This document shows, piece after piece, positions 35,160 to 42,931 of a stretch of DNA of 64,000 nt. The notes under the pieces were generated by a model. That model was not told where the DNA came from, did no database searches, and saw only the letters and a program-made list of their open reading frames with translations. How positions within the stretch are numbered: the first letter of the stretch is position 1; each line of letters opens with the position of its first letter. The stretch lies in the NCBI GenBank assembly GCA_016704445.1, contig JADJAE010000012.1, positions 124,001-188,000 of the forward strand, read 5' to 3'. The DNA comes from Deltaproteobacteria bacterium. Lineage in GTDB: Bacteria > Myxococcota_A > Polyangia > Polyangiales > Ga0077539. The position numbers and the translations under genes are program-made.

Positions 35160-36284
35160 ATGAGCCACGCCCACCGCAGCAAGGACGCTCCGCCGTCCGA
35201 GAGCCACCTCTTCTCGCCCCTCCGACTGCGCTCGGTGACCTTCAAGAACCGGGTCTTCGTCTCGCCCATGTGCCAGTACTCTTGCGACCACGACGGGCTC
35301 GCGGCCCCGTGGCACCAGGTGCACCTAGGGCGCTTCGCCCTCGGCGGCGCGGGGCTGGTCTTCACCGAGGCCACCGCGGTCTCCCCCGAGGGGCGCATCT
35401 CCCCCAACGACCTGGGGCTCTGGTCCGACGCGCACACCAGGACGCTTCGGCCCATCGCCCACTTCCTCAAGGCCCACGGCGCGGTGCCGGGCATCCAGCT
35501 CGCCCACGCGGGGCGCAAGGCCAGCACGCCCGCCCCGTGGGTGGGCGCTCACCGGGTCGACGCCGAGCACGGAGGCTGGGAGCCCGTCGCGCCGAGCCCG
35601 CTGGCCTTCTCGCCCACGCACCCCCGGCCCGCGGCCCTCGACGCCATGGGCATCGGCGAGGTGGTCAACCAGTTCGTGGCCGCGACCGCTCGCGCTCACG
35701 ACGCGGGCTTCGAGGTCATCGAGCTGCACCTCGCGCACGGCTACCTGCTGCACCAGTTCTTGTCGCCGCTCTCCAACCAGCGGGAAGACTCCTGGGGAGG
35801 GGACTTCACCCACCGCACCACGCTGCCGCTCGCGGTGGTCGCCGCGGTGCGCGACGCCTGGCCCGCCCACCTCCCGCTCTTCGTTCGCCTCTCCGTCACC
35901 GACTGGGCCGACGGGGGGTGGGACCTTCCGCAGAGCATCCGCTTCTCGGCCATGCTCCAGGCGCTCGGCGTCGACCTCGTCGACTGCTCGAGCGGAGGCC
36001 TCGTCGCCGGAGTGATGCCCCCCCTCGCGCCGGGCTACCAGGTGCCCTTCGCCGAGGCCATCAAGCGCGAGGCAGGCGTCGCCACCGGAGCCGTCGGCCT
36101 GATCACCGAAGCCTCTCAGGCCGAGGAGATCATCGCCTCCGGGCGCGCCGACGCGGTGCTCATCGGGCGAGCGATGCTGCGCGACCCCAACTGGGCGCTG
36201 CACGCCGCCGAGGCGCTGGGAGCGGACGTCGCGTGGCCGGTGCAGTTCGAGCGCGCGAAGCACGAGCACCACCCGCCGCGGTAG
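35160..36284 (+). CDS. Old Yellow Enzyme-like NADH:flavin oxidoreductase (YqjM class)
   Basis: 374-residue FMN-dependent ene-reductase. The N-terminal FKNRVFVSPMCQYSCDHDG has the Cys of the YqjM/XenA class. LELHLAHG-type sequence (IELHLAHGYLLHQFLSP) supplies the substrate-binding His pair region, and QREDSWGGD follows as in the family. The C-terminal IIASGRADAVLIGRAMLRDP is the FMN phosphate loop. It reduces activated C=C bonds using NAD(P)H in the cytoplasm; the physiological substrate is unknown. Confidence 0.9.
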   Translation: MSHAHRSKDAPPSESHLFSPLRLRSVTFKNRVFVSPMCQYSCDHDGLAAPWHQVHLGRFALGGAGLVFTEATAVSPEGRISPNDLGLWSDAHTRTLRPIAHFLKAHGAVPGIQLAHAGRKASTPAPWVGAHRVDAEHGGWEPVAPSPLAFSPTHPRPAALDAMGIGEVVNQFVAATARAHDAGFEVIELHLAHGYLLHQFLSPLSNQREDSWGGDFTHRTTLPLAVVAAVRDAWPAHLPLFVRLSVTDWADGGWDLPQSIRFSAMLQALGVDLVDCSSGGLVAGVMPPLAPGYQVPFAEAIKREAGVATGAVGLITEASQAEEIIASGRADAVLIGRAMLRDPNWALHAAEALGADVAWPVQFERAKHEHHPPR

Positions 36285-36402
36285 CGCCTGGATTGGGGGT
36301 GTCGACCTCCCGGTGGGCGGCCCTAAGGTTCAGCGAGTGACGGCGCGGCCCGCGGCATGCGGCGGCGGGCTGCGCCACCTTCGTCCACGGAGGAGCAGAG
36401 CG

Positions 36403-36651
36403 ATGAACCACACGACGACGGCCTTGATAGCAGCGGCAGTGCGGGCAGAGCGGGAGCGCTGCGCGGCGGTATGCAGGGCGATCGCAGACGCCTATCCCGA
36501 CGCCTATGACCAGTCGCGCGACGCGGCCTTCGACTGCGCGGCGGCGATCCTCGCCCGAGGCGACTCGGACGCGGTCGTGACCTTCATGGTGAGCAACTAC
36601 CGCGACGACTCGGACAACGTCGCGGTGCGCATCGCCATCCTCGATCGGTAG
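36403..36651 (+). CDS. hypothetical protein (82 aa)
   Basis: ATG 36403 follows GGAGGAGCAGAG, a strong ribosome site that fixes this start over an upstream in-frame ATG. The sequence MNHTTTALIAAAVRAERERC is helical with two Cys. The C-terminus resembles an Asp-rich DSDNVAVRIAILD strand. No family recognised. Confidence 0.6.
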   Translation: MNHTTTALIAAAVRAERERCAAVCRAIADAYPDAYDQSRDAAFDCAAAILARGDSDAVVTFMVSNYRDDSDNVAVRIAILDR

Positions 36652-36698
36652 GCCCCTAAACCCCATCCCTCTCGAAGGTGCCGCTGCGCTGTCCCGGG

Positions 36699-37280
36699 TC
36701 AGCGCCCGACCTTCAGCGACCACGCATCGATCGCCGCCCAGGCGGCCCTCAGCTCGTCGATGCCCGCTCCCTCGGCGAGCGAGCACGCTCCCTCCGCCAG
36801 GAACCACACCGCCACCTCGGGCAGCTCTTCGTCGGTCGCGCGCTCATGGCTCCAGGCGATGACCGAGGGCGGCGGATTGCGCCCGGTGCTTCCCAGCGCG
36901 AGGGGGAAGGGCGACGGGTCGCGCGAGTCGACCGCGCGCCGGAGCGCCGCCACCCGCCAGCGCAGATCTTCGTCGATGCCCACCCGAGCGGCCACGGAGA
37001 CCAGCACGTCCACCAGCTCGGAGAGCGTCTGCCAGCCCTGCGGGGAGATGCGGGCCTCGGGCTCACGGCGCATGAGGTCAGGGTTGCTCAGCCGCGCCAC
37101 GGCCTCGAACATCTCGTCGCCGTCATCGTCGAGCGAACGGGCCGGGATCGGGGCGACGGGGTCGTTGTCGTTGCCGGCGTGCGCCTCGTCGACGCTCCCA
37201 TCGCCATCGCCACCGTCTCGCTTCACCCCGGAGGTGTTGCCCATGCGCGCCTGCATGGAGCCCCCGCTCGCTTCCCACAA
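36699..37280 (-). CDS. hypothetical protein, paralogue of the next gene
   Basis: Up to 193 residues; internal ATGs at the N-terminus leave the exact start open. The acidic, disordered first ~45 residues are followed by a helical domain: WQTLSELVDVLVSVAARVGI, LPEVAVWFLAEGACSLAEG. The upstream 117-aa protein shows the same pattern (LPDIAIWSVAEAACSLAEGE and a final L..EAWAAEV vs IDAWSLKV). They are tandem paralogues. No known domain. Confidence 0.65.
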   Translation of the reverse strand: MWEASGGSMQARMGNTSGVKRDGGDGDGSVDEAHAGNDNDPVAPIPARSLDDDGDEMFEAVARLSNPDLMRREPEARISPQGWQTLSELVDVLVSVAARVGIDEDLRWRVAALRRAVDSRDPSPFPLALGSTGRNPPPSVIAWSHERATDEELPEVAVWFLAEGACSLAEGAGIDELRAAWAAIDAWSLKVGR

Positions 37281-37296
37281 GCGCCCGCCGACGCGC

Positions 37297-37650
37297 TCAG
37301 TCCCGTACCTCCGCCGCCCACGCCTCCAGCGTGAGCGTGGCCCCCTCCAGGACCTCCACGCCCTCCCCCTCCGCGAGGGAGCACGCGGCCTCGGCCACCG
37401 ACCAGATCGCGATGTCCGGGAGCTCGTCGTCGACCTCCGTGGGCGTCGCCGTCGCGGAGCCGGAGCCGTCGAGCGCGACCTGGAAGAGGTCGGGGTTGCG
37501 CTGCTCCACGGCCCGCTCCAGGGCGCGGATGCGTCGACGGCGCTCGTGGCTGACGCCCGCGCTGTCAGCCAGCGAGGCGAGCGAGTCGACCACGGCAGAG
37601 AGGGCGTTCCAGCGATCGTCGGTCATCGACACGGGGAGCGAGGCTATCAA
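37297..37650 (-). CDS. hypothetical protein, paralogue of preceding gene
   Basis: 117 residues, or 109 if translation starts at MTDDRWNALS. It shares the signature DELPDIAIWSVAEAACSLAE with the downstream 193-aa protein and seems to be the core domain without the acidic extension. It lies between rpiA and its paralogue on the same strand, so a common transcript is possible. Function unknown. Confidence 0.65.
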   Translation of the reverse strand: MIASLPVSMTDDRWNALSAVVDSLASLADSAGVSHERRRRIRALERAVEQRNPDLFQVALDGSGSATATPTEVDDELPDIAIWSVAEAACSLAEGEGVEVLEGATLTLEAWAAEVRD

Positions 37651-37661
37651 GAAACCGGGCG

Positions 37662-38363
37662 CTACACCGGCCGAGGGGGCCGGAGTTCGCGCACCACCCC
37701 GCCGTCGCCCACCAGCACCAGGCTGGCCATGTCGAGGAAGATGCCAGTGTCCACCACGCCGGGGATCTTCCTCACCTGCGCGTCGACCGCGGCCGGGTCG
37801 TCGAGGGGATCGAAGGCGGCGTCGATGATCCAGTTCTGGTTGTCGGTCACGAAGGGCCCCCCTTCGGGTCTGCGCCGCAGCACCGGCCGTGCGCCCAGCT
37901 CCGCCAGCAGCCTCAGCGCCAGCAGGTTGGCGAAGGGGACCACCTCCACCGGGATGGGCGTGCGCGTGGCGAGCCGGTCGACGAGCTTCTCGGGCGTCAC
38001 CAGCACCACGAAGCGCTCGGCCTCGAAGGCCACCACCCGCTCCCTGAGCAGCGCCCCTCCGAGGCCCTTGGTGAGCGCGAGCTCGGGCGTCACCTCGTCG
38101 GCCCCGTCGAAGGCCACGTCGAGGCGGTCGATGTCCGCGAGGGAGGCCACGTCGAGGTTGAGCCTGCGAGCGAGCTCGTCGGAGCGCGTGGAGGTGACCA
38201 CGACCCGCACCCTCAGCCCCGCCCTCGCCCGTGCGCCGAGCGCGTGGATGAAGGCCTCCGCGGCGCGCCCGGTGCCGAGCCCGAGCGTCATGCCGTCGGC
38301 CACCATCCTCAGCGCGTGGCGGGCGACGAGGTCGAGGTCGCGGGGGTCAGGGGCCATGGTCAT
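37662..38363 (-). CDS. rpiA: ribose-5-phosphate isomerase A
   Basis: 233 residues, the usual length. Interconverts ribose-5-phosphate and ribulose-5-phosphate in the non-oxidative pentose phosphate pathway. Diagnostic motifs are GLGTGRAAEAFI, TSTRSDELA, DVAFDGADEV (phosphate and active-site Asp), LTKGLGGALLRE (catalytic Glu region), VTPEKLVD and TDNQNWIIDAAF. The start is either of two ATGs six bases apart. Confidence 0.93.
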   Translation of the reverse strand: MTMAPDPRDLDLVARHALRMVADGMTLGLGTGRAAEAFIHALGARARAGLRVRVVVTSTRSDELARRLNLDVASLADIDRLDVAFDGADEVTPELALTKGLGGALLRERVVAFEAERFVVLVTPEKLVDRLATRTPIPVEVVPFANLLALRLLAELGARPVLRRRPEGGPFVTDNQNWIIDAAFDPLDDPAAVDAQVRKIPGVVDTGIFLDMASLVLVGDGGVVRELRPPRPV

Positions 38364-38399
38364 CGGGTCTCCTCATCGGCGATGGGGGGGAAGCGCACG

Positions 38400-39140
38400 C
38401 TAGCGCCCCGAGAGGAAGGGCAGCCACTGGAAGACCCGCTCGGGCGTGTGCTTCACGAGAGGCATGATGGCAGCCCACACCGCGGGCACATAGGCCTCCG
38501 GGACGCCCCGGTCGATGGCCGCCACGATGCCCCGGGCGACGGGCGCGGGCTGACCGAAGAGGAGGTTCTTGGCGTGGTCGCGGGTCATGGGGGTGTCGAC
38601 CGGACCGAGCTTGAGCGTGGTGACCTTCACCCCGGCGGCGTGGAGCCGTGAGCGGAGCCCCTGGAGGTAGATGTTGAGCCCCCCCTTGGCCGCGCCGTAG
38701 GTGTAGTTGCGCGGCCGTCCCCGGTCGCCGGCCACCGAGGTGATGACCCCGATGCGCCCGCTGCGACGCGCCTCCATGTGGTTGGCCAGAGGGATCAACA
38801 ACGACACCACGCTGGTGAAGTTGGTGCGGAGGATGGCGTCGGCCTCCTCGAAGGATCGCTCGCTCCGTAGCTGATCGCCGAGGTCTCCGTGGGCGATGAG
38901 CACCCGGTCGACGTGGTCGAGCGCGGCGATGGCGCCGGCGATCACGGCCTCGTTGGCGCCGAGCTCGGAGAAGTCGGCCTGCGCGGTGGTCACCTCTCCC
39001 AGGGCGCAGCGGCGGGCGACCTCGGCGAGCTTCGCGGGGTCTCTTGCCACGAGGTGGAGCCGGTCTCCGCGGGCGGCGTGGCGGACGCTCACCTCCGTCG
39101 CGATGGCCGAGGTGGCGCCGAGGATCAATACGCGTTCCAT
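38400..39140 (-). CDS. short-chain dehydrogenase/reductase, DprE2-like
   Basis: 246 residues from ATG 39140. The Rossmann start LILGATSAIATEV is an SDR variant of TGxxxGIG as in decaprenylphosphoryl-2-keto-ribose reductases. Catalytic Ser is in ITSVAGDRGRPRN and Tyr-Lys in YTYGAAKGGLNIYLQG. The substrate side LKLGPVDTPMT is typical of the family. Likely NAD(P)H-dependent reduction of a lipid-linked sugar or other keto group; the assignment beyond SDR is tentative. Confidence 0.85.
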   Translation of the reverse strand: MERVLILGATSAIATEVSVRHAARGDRLHLVARDPAKLAEVARRCALGEVTTAQADFSELGANEAVIAGAIAALDHVDRVLIAHGDLGDQLRSERSFEEADAILRTNFTSVVSLLIPLANHMEARRSGRIGVITSVAGDRGRPRNYTYGAAKGGLNIYLQGLRSRLHAAGVKVTTLKLGPVDTPMTRDHAKNLLFGQPAPVARGIVAAIDRGVPEAYVPAVWAAIMPLVKHTPERVFQWLPFLSGR

Positions 39141-39253
39141 CGTTGGGGGTTCTCTCCTGTCGAGGTCTGCCGAGGCGGCGTGCGACGTCGCCAGACAGGC
39201 TGCACCAGCGTAGCCCAGTCGGAGGTCGTCGGGTGCGCTACGCTGGGCGACCG

Positions 39254-39646
39254 ATGCCGCCACGACGCCGACCCGATGAGCCGACGGAGGGGTGGGTCCG
39301 TGAGGAGGAGCGACGGGCGCCGCAGAGCTGGTGCACCGAGGAGTTCGACCGGGTCGACTTCGCGCGACGGGTGCTCGATGTGCTCAAGCCCCGCGGGGTG
39401 CGGGTGCTGCTGCGCGACGGGATGACGGAGTTCGTGATCGAGCAGGGGAGGCTCTGGTCCGCCGGCGACGCGCGCTGGGCGATGGTCGCCATCCCGAGGC
39501 AGGCCAGCCGCGAGGAGATCATGTGGAACCTCGTGGAGGTCGTCGGCTACACCCCGGGGCCGTATCGCTTCGATGTGATGCGGGTGATCGGCGCGGCGCT
39601 CGCCCAGGAGGAAGAAGCCCTCGCAGCACGCCAGGGCGAGGACTGA
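39254..39646 (+). CDS. hypothetical protein (130 aa)
   Basis: From ATG 39254, divergent from the SDR. A charged N-terminus (MPPRRRPDEPTEGWVREEER) is followed by a compact domain: FARRVLDVLKPRGVRVLLRD, WNLVEVVGYTPGPYRFDVMR. No family is recognised and no export signal is present. Confidence 0.6.
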   Translation: MPPRRRPDEPTEGWVREEERRAPQSWCTEEFDRVDFARRVLDVLKPRGVRVLLRDGMTEFVIEQGRLWSAGDARWAMVAIPRQASREEIMWNLVEVVGYTPGPYRFDVMRVIGAALAQEEEALAARQGED

Positions 39647-39669
39647 GGGGCTCGTGCCCCCGATGCCGG

Positions 39670-39984
39670 TCAGCCGACCTTGCGCGCTGGAGCGTCGACC
39701 TTCGGCATCACGCCGGAGATGCTCGCGGCCGGACGCCAGGCCCTCGGGGGGACGCTGAAGATGTTCCAGAAGGAGCTGTTGCCCGTGGCGACCCAGAGCC
39801 CGCCGTCGGAGCGCAGCACGACGCACGAGCCGCCGGGCTGATCGGGCCCGACCTCCAGCAGCACCTCGCCCTGCTCGTCGAGGTCAGCCTCGAGGAGGCT
39901 CAGCACCCAGGTGTCGACCCGCACTGCCGTGAAGGGCACCGGGACGCTGCGCTGAAGGTTGGTACTGCGGTGATCGCTGACCAT
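39670..39984 (-). CDS. hypothetical protein (104 aa)
   Basis: ATG 39984 is preceded on the minus strand by AAAGGAGCCCGAAC, a good ribosome site. The protein MVSDHRSTNLQRSVPVPFTA is beta-rich with a central GSCVVLRSDGGLWVATGNSS. No domain recognised. Confidence 0.6.
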   Translation of the reverse strand: MVSDHRSTNLQRSVPVPFTAVRVDTWVLSLLEADLDEQGEVLLEVGPDQPGGSCVVLRSDGGLWVATGNSSFWNIFSVPPRAWRPAASISGVMPKVDAPARKVG

Positions 39985-40158
39985 GTTCGGGCTCCTTTGG
40001 AGCGAAGGACGCACACCACCCGTTCGACGTGCGTGTCACTCCGATGCGAAGGATCACCTTAGCCGCGTGTATTGAGCCGAGGCAAACCCACACGCCCCCT
40101 GGTTGAGCGCACAGACGCCACGGGCTCGCGTGCCAGCGCCGCGGTACGCTTATAGAGA

Positions 40159-41853
40159 ATGAACGAACGACTATGGTCCTGGGCGCGGCGTGGTGGTCTC
40201 GCGATCACCGCGTCAGCCGCGCTCACCGTCTTCGGCCGCGAACCCGCGCGCACCGTGCGCCGAAGCCCCCTCTCCCTCGACGCAGGCGCCCCGGCGCCGC
40301 GCCGCCACGGCCCTCCCTCCCCGGCGCTCCGGCCGCTTTCGCGCCGCTCGTGTCGCTCCGGTCGGCTCCCGAGCGGACCTTCCCCGATTCCCACGGACGC
40401 TGCCGCCGCGCCTCGCGGCAGCGGGCTCGATGACCCGACCTCCTCAGCGTGGCCCGGGGTCGTTCGCTGGGACGACCGCATGGAGCGCGACTGGTCCGCC
40501 TTCATCGCCCGCCTCGGCCGCGCGGTGGAGTCCCGCCGCTGCAACCGCCTCGACCGATGCCTCCGCGACCCCGAGGCCAACAGCCTCTGGGACGCGCAGA
40601 CCGACGCCCGGCTGCGGCTCGACGACATCGACTGCGCCGACCTGCCGTACATCCTCCGCGCCTACTACTCGTACAAGCGCCGGCTGCCCTTCGGCTTCGT
40701 CTCCAACGTCCGCTCCGCGCAGCAGACCGACACCCGCTACGCCCTCGGGCTGCGGCCCACGCGCTGGTCGTCCTGGCGCGACTACCGGACGCCGCGCGCG
40801 GTGTTCCACAAGGTCGTCGAGCTGGTGCACTCGGGGATGTACCGCACCACCGCCGAGGTGCAGGACGGGGACTTCTACCCCGTCGCGGTGCGCCCCGGAG
40901 CGCTGCGCCCGGGGTCGATCTACTACGACCCCAACGGCCACGTGCTGGTGGTCTCCGAGGTGCGCCCCGACGGCGTGGTGCACCTCATCGACGGCCACCC
41001 CGACGGCGGCCTCACCTGGAAGCGCTTCGGCCCGCGCTACGCCATCGGCACCGCGCGCGTCGGCGGCGGCTTCAAGAACTTCCGCCCGCAGCGCATCGAC
41101 GGCCGCTACGTGGTGCGCGCCCGAGACAGCGAGCTCACCGACATCGACTCGCGCTCGCAGTGGGACCCGTCGGCCTGGGTGGCCAACGGCCAGCCGGTGA
41201 GCTTTCACGACTGGGTGCGCGCCGCGCTCGCTGTGCCCGGAGCGCCGAGAGACCCGGAGAGCGACTACCGCGAGATGGTCGGGTCGCTGTGCCGCGACAT
41301 CGTCGACCGCGTCGACGCCGTGGACCTCGCTCGCACCGCGGGCCTCCACCTCCGCCCCCACCCCAACTACCTCCCTTGGAACATCTACGGCACCAACGGC
41401 GACTGGGAGACCTGGTCGACCCCCTCGCGCGACGCGGCCCTCAAGGTCGTGCTGCGCGACCTGCGCGACACCGCCGCGGCGCAGCCCCCGGGCAGCCCCC
41501 TGAGGGCGGCCTTCGCGCGCGCCTGGTCCGAGGAGATCGCCAAGCCCGGGTGCCATTTCCGGTACATCAACTCCGCGGGAGCGCCGGTCGAGCTCACCGT
41601 CGACGACGTGCTCGACCGGCTCTTCACCATGAGCTTCGACCCCTACCACTGCCCCGAGCTGCGCTGGGGCGCGCCCGAGGGATCACCCGAGCGCGCGACC
41701 TGCGTCGACGACCCGGTGCGGCGCGCCTGGTACCGGGCCGAGCAGCGCCTGCGCAACCGCGTCGACCGCGTGTACGGCGTCGCCACCCCCGTCACCTTCG
41801 GCCCCGAGACCCCGCCCGACGTCGACCCTCGCCCGGTGCTCGGCGTCAGGTAG
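40159..41853 (+). CDS. exported Cys/His protein, NlpC/P60-like, paralogue of next gene
   Basis: 564 residues. A weak hydrophobic N-terminal stretch (GLAITASAALTVF) and a long Pro/Arg/Ala-rich low-complexity region to ~100 suggest export. A domain follows with DIDCADLPYILRAYYSYKRR (Cys159) and DPNGHVLVVSEVRPDG (His261), then VHLIDGHPDGG. The Cys-helix-then-GHV arrangement recalls NlpC/P60 cysteine peptidases, but the usual DCSG motif is absent. The C-terminal ~250 residues are unique to this copy. It shares ~220 residues with the next gene, so this is a tandem duplication. Confidence 0.65.
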   Translation: MNERLWSWARRGGLAITASAALTVFGREPARTVRRSPLSLDAGAPAPRRHGPPSPALRPLSRRSCRSGRLPSGPSPIPTDAAAAPRGSGLDDPTSSAWPGVVRWDDRMERDWSAFIARLGRAVESRRCNRLDRCLRDPEANSLWDAQTDARLRLDDIDCADLPYILRAYYSYKRRLPFGFVSNVRSAQQTDTRYALGLRPTRWSSWRDYRTPRAVFHKVVELVHSGMYRTTAEVQDGDFYPVAVRPGALRPGSIYYDPNGHVLVVSEVRPDGVVHLIDGHPDGGLTWKRFGPRYAIGTARVGGGFKNFRPQRIDGRYVVRARDSELTDIDSRSQWDPSAWVANGQPVSFHDWVRAALAVPGAPRDPESDYREMVGSLCRDIVDRVDAVDLARTAGLHLRPHPNYLPWNIYGTNGDWETWSTPSRDAALKVVLRDLRDTAAAQPPGSPLRAAFARAWSEEIAKPGCHFRYINSAGAPVELTVDDVLDRLFTMSFDPYHCPELRWGAPEGSPERATCVDDPVRRAWYRAEQRLRNRVDRVYGVATPVTFGPETPPDVDPRPVLGVR

Positions 41854-41918
41854 GGAGAAGAATCCACAGCCGCGCCACTTGAGACACGGCCCGATTCGAG
41901 ACTTATGCATGGCCTTCG

Positions 41919-42878
41919 ATGAAAGGCCCACTCCTCTCAGGCCTCGTCGCGCTCGCCGCGGCGTCTTTCAGCAACTCCGCCCACGCGCAGCGCCGCCCCC
42001 CTGGCGTCAGCGATCGTCCCATGGACGAGTCGTGGCCCGTCACCCGCTCCTGGGACGCTGCCGCCGAGGCCGAGTTCGGCCGGTGGGTGCAGACCATCGG
42101 CCGCGCCGTCGAGGCCCGCCGCTGCCGCACCCTCGCCTCCTGCCTCGACAGCCCCGCGATCAATCCCCTCTACGTCTCCGGGCGTCGCTCCACCTTCCGG
42201 GCCGACTGCGGCGACGTGCCGTACATCCTCCGCGCGTACTTCGCCTGGCGAAGACAGCTCCCCTTCCTTCACACCGCCTCGGTGCGCGGTGAGAGGGCCA
42301 GCCGCGACGGCCGCTACTCGTACACCAACCGCCCTGCCTCCACCCGACGCTGGAGCGACTACGCCACCCCTCGCAGGCTGCTGCACGACATCGGCTCCTC
42401 GGTGCACTCGGGCTTCTTCCGGATGCGCCCGGAGCTCGACGACAGCGACACCTACCCCGTCTGCGTCGACCGCGGGGCCATCCACCCCGGCACGGCCTTC
42501 TATGACCCCGACGGCCATGTGCTGACCGTCTACGAGGTGCGCCCCGACGGGGAGATTCGGCTCATCGACGGCCACCCCGGAGGGAGCTTCACCTCGCGCC
42601 GCTTCTCCTCGCAGCTCACCCTCGGCTCGTCTCGCCAGGGCGGCGGCTTTCGCAACTTCCGCCCGATGCTCCTCCGCCGCGGCGCGATCACCCGGCCCCG
42701 CAACGCCGAGCTCTCGGACTACGACGCGATGGTGCAGCACGACCCCGCCCGCTGGGTCGTGCGCGGCCGTCAGCTCGGCTACCACGACTGGGTGCGCGTC
42801 CGGCTGGGAGCGCCGCTCCCGCCCGGCGCTCCGCCAGCGGCGACGAGCGCGGTCGCCGCGGCCTCTGCCCGAAGGTGA
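41919..42878 (+). CDS. secreted Cys/His protein, NlpC/P60-like, short paralogue
   Basis: 319 residues with a clear signal peptide (MKGPLLSGLVALAAASF, SAHAQ site). The same core as the gene before is present: RADCGDVPYILRAYFAWRRQ (Cys97), DPDGHVLTVYEVRPDGEIRL (His200), LIDGHPGG, GGGFRNFRP and YHDWVRVRL. It lacks the long C-terminal extension. The conserved Cys and His in both copies argue for a catalytic pair. Peptidoglycan or peptide hydrolysis is a guess by analogy with NlpC/P60. Confidence 0.7.
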   Translation: MKGPLLSGLVALAAASFSNSAHAQRRPPGVSDRPMDESWPVTRSWDAAAEAEFGRWVQTIGRAVEARRCRTLASCLDSPAINPLYVSGRRSTFRADCGDVPYILRAYFAWRRQLPFLHTASVRGERASRDGRYSYTNRPASTRRWSDYATPRRLLHDIGSSVHSGFFRMRPELDDSDTYPVCVDRGAIHPGTAFYDPDGHVLTVYEVRPDGEIRLIDGHPGGSFTSRRFSSQLTLGSSRQGGGFRNFRPMLLRRGAITRPRNAELSDYDAMVQHDPARWVVRGRQLGYHDWVRVRLGAPLPPGAPPAATSAVAAASARR

Positions 42879-42931
42879 GCCCTGGACGGTAGACGCTCCC
42901 CCCGGCCATCGCGGTGATAGCGTCCGCCGCC

